This document shows positions 31,140 to 42,072 of a stretch of 64,000 nucleotides of DNA, one piece after another (the stretch's first letter is position 1; every line of letters begins with the position of its first letter). Source of the DNA: Pilasporangium apinafurcum. Taxonomy: Eukaryota; Oomycota; Peronosporomycetes; Pythiales; Pythiaceae. The stretch spans positions 124,001-188,000 of the forward strand of contig BCKE01000060.1 of assembly GCA_001600495.1 (NCBI GenBank). Direction: 5' to 3'. A program made the position numbers and the translations under genes. The notes below the pieces were generated by a model. The model saw nothing but the letters and a program-made list of their open reading frames with translations. It made no database searches and had not been told where the DNA came from.

Positions 31140-33238
31140 TCATGATGGTGTTTGGTTTCGATTTTTCAATCTGTTCATAACAATTGGAGCAGTGTGCGGG
31201 CGCGGATGTAATCCATAATGAAAGCTCGGTTTATCACGTCGCGCCATTACCATTTGTACATGGAATTGATGTTCATTCTCGCGTATTTTACTAATCAATC
31301 TTGACCTTGCAGGTACGCTCATCGGACGTCGCATTGACATTTGATCACCACTCGATGTGGCATTTGTCGACTTGCGCAAGGGTTGAAGGGGATCCTCGCA
31401 TAGAACTTGCATGTCGTAATGGATTCGTGTGAGCTTTTTATGATCTTGCTGCCGTTTAGCTTTACTAAACAGCGAATAGCTTTCGCTCGACGGATGCTCT
31501 AATGGCATACGTATAGCACTGGTGTCGCTATAGACATGGGGCTTATAGCACTGCAATACACACAATTGTTGGGCAGTGCTTAGCTCAAAATTGCTGCTTC
31601 TCGACTTCACAAGCTGGTGGCGTAGACGATTATGGCGTAGCAAATCAATTATTCGCTGTTTGGCTCTTTCACTACGATTTGCATTTCTCAGGAAGCGAAC
31701 GATGATACGAGCTGCCTGATTTTGACGATCTTCTGCGATTGAAGCAATATACTCTTTGTCATACACCGACGATCTTCTGGAGGTTCTCCATTCATTGTCA
31801 AAATCATGATCATCTTGCTCCTCCGATGATTTACGAAAGCCGAATTTAGTATCAGTGGAATGTCGTTGATGATTGATTGCTTGGGGTTGTGCTCGCTGGC
31901 GTCCATTCCGGTTGTCACCGATTGCACCGACGGAATTATCCTCCCCAGCCAAATTACCGTGCAAGTTGTGCATAAAAGACAAATGCATGGTATCATCTTT
32001 ACCTTGGGCATTTTCAAATGAAACATCGTGGATACTCCAAACACGCCCCCAACTCGAGCTGGATGAATCTGAGAAAAAGTTGTGCTGAGTGAATTTCGTC
32101 ATTGGTGTTGAAGGTTCCAACCATACGTGTAAAGACGAAGAAGTGCTGCGAGTAGCAATTTCCATTTTAGGTTCCATCGATGAGCTGCTGTGGATAGATT
32201 TGCTAGAGTCAAGTGAACCCCGACTGGACGTATGATCTGTAGCTCTTGGCATTGAACGCAATGCAATTGACTCAATAGTCACTTCTTTAGTTGGTTTTTC
32301 ACGAATCTCATAGCACACCTCGGAGTTATTTTGAAGCAGCTGGAAGAACGAGCCGTTTTGGAAGTGCATATCATCTGATGTTTGCAGTTCCCCTCGCTCA
32401 GAATAGTTGGAGCTTAATTGCGAAGTGTTAGAACATGTTGATGACATTTTCTTTAGGCACCAAACAGTTGTTGCATGTGATGCGTTGGATGTCTGTTGTG
32501 TTTGCTCCCGTTGCCTGACTTGAAGACCGTGTTGAAGTTTCGTGATGGATCGAGTATTACCAAGCGCATTGGCGGAATATGAAAGCGCTTCGGTGTCATT
32601 GTTAACCGCTCCTATGAGAGCAGTGGGGCTTGCCTCCATTGATCTTGAGTTTGCATAGACAATTCCTTTTTGCGTATATATCGATGCAGCCCCCTGGACC
32701 AGAAACATCTCATCGCCAGATCGAATTCGAGCATTTTTAGTAGTTGAAGTGCACGACAAAGGATCTTTCGGGAACAACGTCAGCAACGTATGTGGATCCT
32801 GTTCGTGCTCATGGGAGACTTTTCGCAAACAGCCATCATTATCTACGAGCAGTAAATCACCGTCTTGCGCTCGGAATTGAACAACGCGACCATATCGAAT
32901 CCATGGTGTATTGCAGCAATTTTTTCCTGATTCATGTGAACGATGGCTTCGAGACTGTCGCGGGAGACCTCTGCTATTTATTTTAGTTGTTGAAACTTGG
33001 TTTGAAAAGGTTTTATCGACAATGTTGTGAAGTGCAAATCCATCAGTGGAAGGGAGCTATAGTTAAGACAAAACACTCAAATATCTATGAGTGTTCATAT
33101 CAAATGTTGCACATATTTTCATACCGGGATGGCGACATCCAAAGGTTGACCAAATCGCACTTTCCGAAGCAATGAAGATGAAAGACGGCTAGAGATTAAG
33201 TAAGCGCAAGACGAATTGTTAGGTGTACATTTACCCAT
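31140..33238 (-). CDS. Unrecognised 676-residue protein
   Basis: Two exons on the minus strand, 33238-33125 and 33056-31140, phase-0 join (CCG|GTATGA .. TATAG|CTC). Exon 2 stays open right up to that acceptor, which supports the join. The N-terminus has paired strand-like stretches (VRFGQPLDVAIP; IRYGRVVQFRAQDGDLLLVD) that could be a small beta-domain. The middle is Ser-rich. Residues about 490-560 are basic and helical with an IQ-like NQAARIIVRFLRNAN. The C-terminus is basic and Pro/Arg-rich. I recognise no family. An actin- or calmodulin-linked role would be a guess. Confidence 0.6.
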
Positions 33239-33499
33239 CAAGTTGTTGGACACAACTCAGTTCTATCCAGCAGTGACGCCTACACATAATCAAAGATCGA
33301 GGTAGATAGCTCCTCGCTGCCTCGAACAAGGTACTTCTTTTTTAATGGATCCTTGTGATCGCTCATACTCGCATCGAAGTTCATTATCCTGCTCTGATTC
33401 CAGAATATACAGTCGAAAATGCATTATTTGTTGAGTGATGACGCTGAAAATGATTAAAAATACTTTGATTCTTTTCAGGTATTTATATTCATCTCAATG

Positions 33500-35159
33500 T
33501 TAAACACCATTGATTGCCCATTCCATCAACGCCGTCGAGCATTTGATACTACCGTTGCGGACCATACCTTCCAGTGTCCTCGGTGCAAAATTCAGGTACA
33601 CAACGCGATATTCCGGTTGGAGCGATTCAGGAGCGGCATGCTTTGCTCGTCCAATTTTAAACGCGTCACCTGCATCCTTGACTAGTTGCAGTAATAGGAG
33701 ATTCTCAAGCGCTTTCTGTGCCTCACTCCGCGTCGGCATTTGGTGAAGCATGTCGTGCTTTCGATAGAATTGCTGCCATCGATGATACACCATCTCGAGC
33801 GTGAAGAAGCGCTGGCCATCTTTCTCCAACTGGTTCATCCCAATCATCAGTGCAATTCCGTGCTCATTGATGGTCTTAAGAATCGCAAGCTGGTGGTCTT
33901 GTTCCAGCAGATTCTTGGCCATTTGGAAATGTTCGACAGTGAGAAGAGGCTTCTCTACAGATAAGTAGTAGACCGCTGATGTCGCGATTCGAACAAAAAA
34001 TTCTTGCGGTTTACCGATATGATAATCAAATTCCAAACTCGACAGGAATGCGCTCGGCTCGGTCATCAATTTCTCCACTTGTGTATCAAATGTAATAATG
34101 AACTCCGGTGATGGCGGTTCCAATGATGGTGATAACTCGGACCAATTGATTGTATGCAATTTCAAACTATTCTCCATGAGTTTTTTTATTTCTGGAAATG
34201 TTGCCCGCTCAATGACGATTTGAAGACTCGAAAATCTAGTTCATCACAATCATATTAGCAAGAAAACAACGTAGAAATGTGCTATTCCTGTAGTGTCTGT
34301 ACCTGGACCGAACGCGTTTCTCCAAGTGATCAACGACATTGTAGTTGTCACTGATGCCCAACACGCCCATCTGAATGTCGTTGGACTACATGTATGATCA
34401 CAAACACATTTAGCTAATGAGATAAACAGAAGCAACAGAACCCGATCATAACCATGTCTAGGCAACTCAACCTGTAGCCAATCGAGCAGATTGTAGAGCA
34501 AAAACTGTTTGGAACTTCGTTCATGCGCGAATTTTTCAAACGCGTCCAAAATCACGAGCACTGGTTGGTTCTTTTTGGCTCTCTCTGCGAGCAAGCCTTT
34601 CAGGTACTCGTACATGTTCCAGTATGACAGCGTCTAACACAGTCAATCAATCACGAGTTTAAGGAATCAGGAAGATAGAACACATGTGATAGTCACTTCA
34701 TCATCTAACAGCTTTTACCGGATGTTTAACTGCTTTGTCACGCGTGAGTTGCGCCAAAAGCTCCTTGAACGCTTCCAGTTCATTTTGCAGGATTGTACCG
34801 TTCAGATAGACATGCAGGAATGGCCGGTGCTTCGCTGCAAGGTTTCGCAGTACGCGCGTGACAACCGCGCGCTTGCCGCTGCCCACGGACCCCAGCAGCA
34901 GTGCGCTCTGGTTGTCGCCGCGCTTGATCGTGCGGTCGAACAGCTGCTCTAATTGTGTCACGCATGTATCAACCGTTGATGTATGGAATGGCTGGTGATG
35001 AAAGTGTTTAAGACGATGACGCAGCGCACTTCGACATGAAAGCAATTGAGATTCCGATACTGATTGCAGTGATGGATGTGGAGGCTGGTCAGTTTGTATA
35101 TCATTTGAACGAGTAGCTCCATTTGATGTTATTTCTTCCATGGCAACTTCCAACGTCAT
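33500..35159 (-). CDS. ORC4: Origin recognition complex subunit 4
   Basis: Four exons on the minus strand: 35159-34719, 34633-34472, 34370-34303 and 34235-33500, giving 468 residues, with all joins in phase. The AAA+ core starts near residue 70 with LEQLFDRTIKRGDNQSALLLG, then the Walker A region GSVGSGKRA, VYLNGTILQNELEAFKELL, the Walker B region PVLVILDAFEKFA and LLYNLLDWLQ. MGVLGISDNYNVVDHLEKRV follows and leads into RSRFSS, the ORC4 sensor/Arg-rich part, and the C-terminal winged-helix region closes the protein. ORC4 is part of the ring that loads MCM helicase at replication origins. Two ATPase motifs depart from the usual form: GKR instead of GKT/S in Walker A, and LDA instead of LDE in Walker B. 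Confidence 0.9.
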
Positions 35160-35466
35160 GTTCTCAGTAAATATATGAAAAAATGTATGGCGTCTCAATC
35201 CACCAGGGTTTTATTACTAAATTACTTGATGTTACAAGAGAAAACAAAACCTCCAAACAAAATCAAATCCACATGGGGACGACGTCGGTCTCCTTTCCCC
35301 ACGCCCCTTCCCTTCCTTCTCCTCTTCACTCTCCGTTGTGATGGCGAGCCGTTTTCCCTCCCCTTCCTACCTAGTTATCTCCACTTCACCCCCCAGTCCT
35401 CACGAGCTGCTGCAGTTCGTGCTCTATCCATCACGCTTGCCGTTCATCTCTCACATCTGTGACTGC

Positions 35467-36623
35467 CTACAGAATGCGGCAAGCGTTCTTCTTAGGCGTC
35501 GGCTGTTTCTTCTTGCGCACTTCACGCACAAAATTTTCAAAGACAGCCGTGACATTTGCACCGGTAAGCGCACTGGTTTCAATGTACCGCGCGTTGTAGG
35601 AATGCGCTATCCGTCTGCCTTCTTCCGTGCTTACTTGCAATTTGCTTGGATCCTGGTCGACGACGTCTTTTTTATTAGCCACGAGGATGATCGGCGGCAG
35701 TGGTCGGCGGCTTTCGTTAATTTGCAAGTGTAGGTCGAAGAAAGGTTGTAATTCCTACAGAAAACACACATGTGAGTAATTTTTGATGCTAAAAAAGACT
35801 GAAAACTGCGCTACTGGTTCCTTACATGCAGCGAGATTCGAGAATCCATACTATATACAAACACGTAGCCATCTTTATCCATCATCCATTGGCCACGCAG
35901 TGACTCAAAATCCTGCACAATACAACCCAAAGATGGTGCAATAATGTCAATCAACAGCCTTTCTCCATCCCATACGATACCAATGCATGCATGAAATACG
36001 CACATCTTGACCGGCCGTATCGAGAATTTCCAGCATGCAAAGCCCCTCGTCGACCGTAATCGCCTTCCGGTAGGCGTCTTCGATCGTCGGATCCCAGTCT
36101 TTGACAAAGTAATCGCGCACGAACCGCAGCGTCAAGGCACTTTTGCCGACACCCCCCGAGCCAAGTACTGACAAGTGAAACGTCTCCTGTCCCGTAGCTG
36201 GACCTGTAACATACCAGAGTATCTCAGTGGTCAGTTGCGGAGCTCTTGCCATGCAGAAGGGCTGATTGGATGGGTTCTAATACTCACCAACAGACTTGTA
36301 AAAGGCCTCGCCCTGTGACACATACAGCGTATCGTTGTTCTGCAATTCGTCGACGTCCGTGATCTCAGCACCACTAGCGAGAAACACTCGCTTCGCTTTG
36401 ATACCGAGCTTCTTACTCGCTACCTTTTTCAGCCGCGTGAGCGTGTCCTTCGACTTGATATTCATCACCTATTGGCAGCCAGCAACAAGAGCCCGTCCAA
36501 TTGAGCAGACCAAGTCAGCTCGCAGGTATATAAAGAGAATACATCCATGGGTAGCAGAAGACGCACTTTGCCCTCGGAGCCGGCCTCATTCTTGTAGATA
36601 AAGAGGCGCTTCTCGGAGCTCAT
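35467..36623 (-). CDS. Ras-like GTPase with N-terminal beta-grasp domain
   Basis: Five exons on the minus strand: 36623-36543, 36468-36288, 36203-36004, 35912-35826 and 35754-35467, giving 278 residues. Residues 1-87 form a small beta-grasp unit ([11 protein letters not shown] .. [20 protein letters not shown] .. [20 protein letters not shown]) like KHA or doublecortin domains. The GTPase follows: P-loop GSGGVGKS at 102-109, DPTIED effector region, DTAGQ, NKKD and ETSAL. It ends in a basic stretch and CRIL, a CaaX box with Leu last that predicts geranylgeranylation. All splice joins restore conserved residues (for example [14 protein letters not shown]). A membrane-tethered signalling switch is the family expectation. 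What the extra domain binds is unknown. Confidence 0.85.
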
Positions 36624-37974
36624 GGTCTCCTTGCCAGGTAGGGCTCCTTCCCCCTTTATAAACTCGGTTCTTTCTCGCCCTTTTCCCACCACACTACAGC
36701 CACCGCAATGTTGCAACAGAACAACATAACGTACATATTCCCAAACACGATTCTATAATTCTCTTTGACTTTATGCCTGTAACTAATTATATTCCCAGAT
36801 GCGATCAATGCCAATTCAGCAAAAAATATTGCATCGCATTTTGATAAAATGGCCAATTGATACACACCCTACCCCGTTGTTCTCTCCCTCACCCACAGCT
36901 GACATAGGCGCACTAATGGAAAGAGTAACGGTATGATGACGATGGAGTGATGAACCCGTTCAATAGTGATGTCCTTAGTCTCATTTGTGTCCATCTCGCT
37001 GATCTTTTCGAGTGCAAATCATCTCATGTACCCTGTTAGCTTCAGTATTTGTGTAATCTATCGGCGTTCCACTACATAGAGAAGCCACCTGCGAAGAAAT
37101 ACTGTCTAGAGTACAAGTTTTTTTTTGCTGCATGACCTCAAAAGATCATATGAGATACCAAAGTACCTCAAGGAAGATCTCCTGTTTTTTTTCTTTGAAT
37201 GCGACTTGAGTAGCAAAAACTAGTTAAGGTTAGACAACCGTGGAGTAGTCATCTTCAACACCTCGACTTATCAAGTCCAGATGAGTAGGTATCTATTCTC
37301 GAGAAAGATGTGTCCAGTGTGACGTTTGCCTCTCTTTCGCACTGATACTATCGCGCCACGCTTTCTGGATAATCACGTTGATCTTCCACGTACTCGATCT
37401 CCTCGTATCCGTTCTTGAAAAAAAGAATGACGCTCATTGCGGAGAACTCAAAGCAAATGTGCTTTTATCGATAGGGATTGCTTCGCTTAAAAAAAGCACG
37501 TCAAAGTATATTTTGCCGGTGGAGAAATGAGGGATAAAGGGTAAGTATCGCATAAGACTGTGGTCATGTATGGCAGAATATAGCGAGTGGTCTCTTGAGA
37601 TTGTAGAATGTATCTGCTCCATTTTTCCGTGTTTTATTTAATGCAGAGATGGGACTCAAAAAAGAAAGTAGAGAGAGAAAGCAGCATCAGATGACCAATC
37701 CTTCCATCGTCTTTATCAACTCTTTCGAAAAAAAAACACACTAATCACCAGCTGAACACTCCAAGTACAATACGAAAAAGCCAGAATGAAGGTCAGTTCG
37801 TCCACATTCATACTGAAGGTTACTCGAATGTGTCTTGAAGGTTCCCCCAGTGACGTTCAATGTGGGAAAAAAATGGGAAGCATGGTTCCCTTAATTTCCG
37901 ATCCAAAATAAAAACCAACCCAAAGCACAGCAGGAAAGCAAGAGAAAATCCGGCTCGAGTGGCAGAGAGAGAGT
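36624..37974. other. Intergenic with a dispersed repeat
   Basis: No gene is supported. The first part is the 5' flank of the Ras-like gene. A second copy of the Fanzor-linked repeat lies at 37432-37543, and weaker likeness begins near 37390. The last 350 bp lead into the VPS9 gene. Confidence 0.5.
37432..37543 (+). repeat. Dispersed repeat, copy 2
   Basis: This carries CTCATTGCGGAGAA, TATCGATAGGGA, AAAAAAGCACGTCAAAG, GGTGGAGAAATG and GGGATAAAGG in the same order and orientation as 26126-26229, with small indels. A short GATCTCCTCG match also occurs just upstream in both places. It is probably the non-coding end of a second, more eroded copy of the Fanzor-bearing element. Confidence 0.55.
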
Positions 37975-40803
37975 ATGACAAATGTTGCTGCCCAGCCACT
38001 TGGCTACCCGCCGCATGGAGAGGAAGAAGAGGAGACACCACTATCTCGTAGTGTGACGCCGCATCAACGCGAGCCGGAACCGCTGCGAGACCAAGCGGTA
38101 GAAGAAGCAAAAGAAGAAGACGAACCAGTAACTTCCAAGTTGAACTATCCTCTTTCCAACGAATACAACGTCAATTGTGAACCAATAGAACAGGAATCAA
38201 GTGAGAAGACGCAAAGAATATCGACAGCATCGTCTTCTGGAGTAACAGTGACGCTGCAAGCGACTATGGAGACAGGTGAAAAAAACGCAAATAGTACGAA
38301 GGAAAGTGTTTATATTCAAGTCCAACAGCCGATGTCAGCAGTACGCCGTCGATCAAGTGGAACGGCAAAACAGCCGACAGTAAGTGCGCCGTCGGTGTGG
38401 ATCTCACCCGACTGGGCAACGTATCCTATTATTGAAAATTTTTATGGCCATGCGCGCAAGAAACGCGTCAACTCGTTTTACGAGGTCATGTGTTCACCGA
38501 CAAACGTCATGAAAACTACCACGTTGGCTGAGAACTGCTGTAGCTATGTAGATGTCGACGGAGTAGACACTCCTCCTGCCTCACGGGGCAAGGATGGTGT
38601 CACTTATCGTATGGACTCATTTGCCTATTCTTGCTCCACAGATAACAGCGAAGGTGTCAATGGCTTCCGTGGTCATCGCAGCTCGTTTGATGCCACACCA
38701 AGAATAGATTCTGCAGGAATGAATGTCGACGCTATCCAGAAAAAGCGGAGAGTGTCGTCGATGGAGAGAGCAGGTGTGACGAACAGCAACAACACTCTTC
38801 CGGTCGGTGCATCAGGATATGCGGCTTGGCATCGGATTCGACAGAATGTTACCGATGGACAGGACATTGTCCCAATCCCCAACTCGTATGGGAACAGCAA
38901 CGGTCACTTCATAAAGAATGCGATGCACGGGATGGAGAATCCGCAGGGTGGCGGCGGGATGGAGCTGAGTCCATCCGGTTCTCATTCCGATTTAGAGAGC
39001 CCGACAGCATTTGTCCCGCCGACGACGGCTCGTTTGCGTCTGAAACTGCTGGAGAGCGTGCGTCAATTGGATGAATGTATTCGAGTGGAGCGGGATTTCG
39101 CATGGAAAGCAAAGCGGAACATTAAGAAGATTGCTAAAGTTCCCGCAGGTAATGTTGTGTGGAACTTGCTGTGTGGTGCAAGAACTACGGAGGCGGCGCA
39201 ATTTGACGGAGTGGCATTTCTTCATGACCAGTTATCAGTAGCAGTACACAACCGAGCGCTGAACCAATTACAACGACATCGACGGCATGTGAATGGAATT
39301 TTACAAATTGTAACGTCCCACAATCCTGACTTGGAACTCACGGAGAAACAACTGGATTCGTTCGAGTCAGCTGATGCGATGCTGGGCAATGATATTAAGT
39401 ATAGCGTACTCAAGAAACAGGTAGAAATGATGAGATCTAGTGTCTCGAGACGCAAAGCTGCGCTTGCGGACGCGAAAATGAAAAATGGAAGTGACTGTTT
39501 TGAGTTACCTCGGATAAAGAGCGCTATGCTTGCGAACTTGTTGGAAGCTGTGAGCTGGTATCGACTGGTACAAATGAATTCGCGTGAGGAATCAGCTTCA
39601 TCTTCTGTCGTGGCTCCACCATCGAACAGTTCAGTGGAAGAAAGTTTACATGGCGCTTCATCAGGGTCAAGACTAAGTGCATCACGCTCATTACAAGAGC
39701 TTCAAGTCGAGAAAATTTTGGACGTGTTGGCAGGTGCAGAGTTTTATTCTGATTACAATGAGTTAATGTGCCAACCGGATTGGTGGGAAATCGCGCAAGC
39801 ACATTTTGAAAACTTGATCTTTTCCAAATCCGAGTCGCGTATTTGTCAGTGGATGTATCGACTGTCAAAAGATGTAGCAGGTGCTTGTGAAGAATCGTTA
39901 GAAGAGGAAAGGCAACGCAGAGACGCTACCAGTGCGCACATACGTGATGGAATGGGAAGTGGTGACCGCAGAAGATCAATGTCCGATGGATTAGGTCATC
40001 GCCAAGCGGAATGGACCATTGACCCACAACCAGAGCATATACTCGAATTTATCGAGCGTCTTACACGGCGCGTCCGACGTGAATTTAATGTACCCAATGA
40101 TGTCAGCAAGAGTTTGAATTCTTTTATGCAGCGTGCTGTGTTTCCACGCGTGGCAGCACTTTGCTTTAACCAAAAAGCTGTTCGCGATTGTCAACGAAAA
40201 GACAAGGTGTGGAGAAAGAAGTGTATTGAATTGAGCGGGATTCCAATGGAGATTGTGAACGTCCCAGCAGACTTGGCTGCAAGAATCCGTACAAATCTGC
40301 CGAGTCGACGGCTCCATTCCAGTCATGGGAAACGTGTGTATCTCATTCGAGCGATTGAGGCATTTAATGGGATGTCAAGCATTGTGCCGTGTGATTTACT
40401 GGAAGAACTCATGCATGGTGTGGTGATCCTTCATCACGAAGCTGCCTTGGTGTTGGGAACTACCCAATTCTCAGTGGAAACATTTTTCCCGCTGCTGGCA
40501 TACGTGCTGTTGCATTGTCAGCTGCCTCGGATTCATGCGCAATTGCATCTTTTGGAGAATTTTGCCATTACCAACTCGAATGTGAACGGTGAAGAGTCAT
40601 ATTATGTTTATTGCGTGCATGCTGCGGTAGAGTATGTTTGTAATTCGAATGGATTGGGAACAACCATGGATGGCAAACAAGACTCACGACCCATATCTTC
40701 GCCAACTCAATCCGAATCAACCGTGGATGAAAACACGCTACCGGTGGACGAATTACCCGAGAAAGATCCTGTGCACCAAGTCTCGACCACTTGTGTTGGT
40801 TGA
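37975..40803 (+). CDS. VPS9-domain protein (probable Rab5-type GEF)
   Basis: Single exon, 942 residues, ATG at 37975. The C-terminal region (about residues 690-890) reads as a VPS9 domain: PCDLLEELMHGVVILHHEA, then VETFFPLLAYVLLHCQLPRI, HAQLHLLENFAI and GEESYYVYCVHAAVEYV. VPS9 domains exchange GDP for GTP on Rab5-family GTPases at early endosomes. The 680 residues before it hold no domain I can name. They include Ser-rich low-complexity stretches and a basic, helical section (about 345-520) that may form a coiled coil. The short acidic and Ser/Thr-rich tail after the domain is probably disordered. Confidence 0.8.
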   Translation: MTNVAAQPLGYPPHGEEEEETPLSRSVTPHQREPEPLRDQAVEEAKEEDEPVTSKLNYPLSNEYNVNCEPIEQESSEKTQRISTASSSGVTVTLQATMETGEKNANSTKESVYIQVQQPMSAVRRRSSGTAKQPTVSAPSVWISPDWATYPIIENFYGHARKKRVNSFYEVMCSPTNVMKTTTLAENCCSYVDVDGVDTPPASRGKDGVTYRMDSFAYSCSTDNSEGVNGFRGHRSSFDATPRIDSAGMNVDAIQKKRRVSSMERAGVTNSNNTLPVGASGYAAWHRIRQNVTDGQDIVPIPNSYGNSNGHFIKNAMHGMENPQGGGGMELSPSGSHSDLESPTAFVPPTTARLRLKLLESVRQLDECIRVERDFAWKAKRNIKKIAKVPAGNVVWNLLCGARTTEAAQFDGVAFLHDQLSVAVHNRALNQLQRHRRHVNGILQIVTSHNPDLELTEKQLDSFESADAMLGNDIKYSVLKKQVEMMRSSVSRRKAALADAKMKNGSDCFELPRIKSAMLANLLEAVSWYRLVQMNSREESASSSVVAPPSNSSVEESLHGASSGSRLSASRSLQELQVEKILDVLAGAEFYSDYNELMCQPDWWEIAQAHFENLIFSKSESRICQWMYRLSKDVAGACEESLEEERQRRDATSAHIRDGMGSGDRRRSMSDGLGHRQAEWTIDPQPEHILEFIERLTRRVRREFNVPNDVSKSLNSFMQRAVFPRVAALCFNQKAVRDCQRKDKVWRKKCIELSGIPMEIVNVPADLAARIRTNLPSRRLHSSHGKRVYLIRAIEAFNGMSSIVPCDLLEELMHGVVILHHEAALVLGTTQFSVETFFPLLAYVLLHCQLPRIHAQLHLLENFAITNSNVNGEESYYVYCVHAAVEYVCNSNGLGTTMDGKQDSRPISSPTQSESTVDENTLPVDELPEKDPVHQVSTTCVG

Positions 40804-40996
40804 GGTTGATTGTGTGTTTGCGTCCTTGTTCTATCATTTCATTTATTTATCTTTCCACACAAATTGTTGGCGTTCATCTTCGGAAATAACAGTTTCTTCC
40901 TAAATGGTTCAAGTGCATTAAACGTGACAAAATGGAGTTTATGATCTCATTCCCTTTAAACGCATCGTGCTAGTATTCGATTTGTCTCTTCTTGTG

Positions 40997-41711
40997 TTAA
41001 TGAGGCTTTGGGACGTGGCCATCGACGTAGAAATTCCGCGTTGCCTTCGGCAACGTGACGGTCGTGCCTTCAAATCCTTCATCTACGATCACTTGGCAGC
41101 CTAAGCGCGACGTGTCGGTCAGACCAAATGCCATGTCGAGCATGTCTTCTTCATCTTCACACGCAGGTTCGAGGGTCTCAAACACAGGGTCTTCCAGGAT
41201 CACATGACATGTCGAGCAAGCCATGGATGACTCGCACGCGCCTGCAAGTAGATAAAACAGTCAGCAATCCGTCAGCAAAACAGCAAGCAACGAGACAATG
41301 ATACGCAGCACATGAACCTTCCAGGTCGATATCATTGGCGTGTGCTACTTGCAAGATCGACATGCCCGTCTTCGCCTCCACTGTTTGGATCGACCCGTCG
41401 GGCTTTTTAAAATTAATGTGCACACTACACACAAGATGAAAGACCATTTATTATACCAGAAATCCTGATGTTTATCTCTTAATTGCATACGCACGTACGT
41501 TGGGTTATTGGCGTACGCCGACATATCACCATGCGCAACTACACGCATATACAAACCACACACCGAGATGTTAGTAGCTATCAATCGCAACACTAAAGGC
41601 CACGCCAACCACGTGGTCAGACGGCTTACCAAATGCAGACGCATGGAGAAGCCGTAAGGTCGGCCGTTGAACGACGCGCTTCGCGATCGCTGCTGCTGCC
41701 AACATCATCAT
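40997..41711 (-). CDS. Mitochondrial adrenodoxin-type [2Fe-2S] ferredoxin
   Basis: Four exons on the minus strand: 41711-41630, 41538-41499, 41424-41318 and 41241-40997, giving 157 residues. Exon 1 encodes a mitochondrial targeting peptide (MMMLAAAAIAKRVVQRPTL). The ferredoxin domain begins VHINFKKPDGS. The cluster ligands are Cys in GACESSMACSTC plus the later LGCQVIV, giving the C-x5-C-x2-C..C pattern of adrenodoxin/Yah1. In mitochondria these proteins pass electrons for Fe-S cluster assembly and haem A synthesis. The 40-nt second exon is very short, but both its joins restore frame and the sequence runs on smoothly. Two other ATGs follow the first at once. Confidence 0.92.
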
Positions 41712-42072
41712 AATCCCCAATCACCAGCAAAATGCTGGAGCTCTTTGGCATTTAACGTTTTGTTTCTACTGGTGTTGAAGGAAGGTCCTTGGCATTATTA
41801 ATTTAACTAGTCAATCAGATTTAACAGGTTTCCCATTTGATTTAATTGCGCAACTCTGTTGTGTTTTTAGCCAATATAAAATGTGATTATTAAAATAAAA
41901 GAATTTAATTGGTAGTAAATATGGTGATGATTTCCAAAAACATACATGGAATGATGGTTAAATAACCAGCATTCTGACAAGAGATCTCATAATCACCATG
42001 ATGACTTGGTGATTATTAGATGGACCAGCAAAAGAGAATGGCAGTCGCTGCTTTATAGGTAACCATGTGAGA
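41712..42072. other. Intergenic, AT-rich
   Basis: This is the 5' flank of the ferredoxin gene and the 3' flank of the membrane-LRR gene. Nothing further is seen. Confidence 0.5.
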
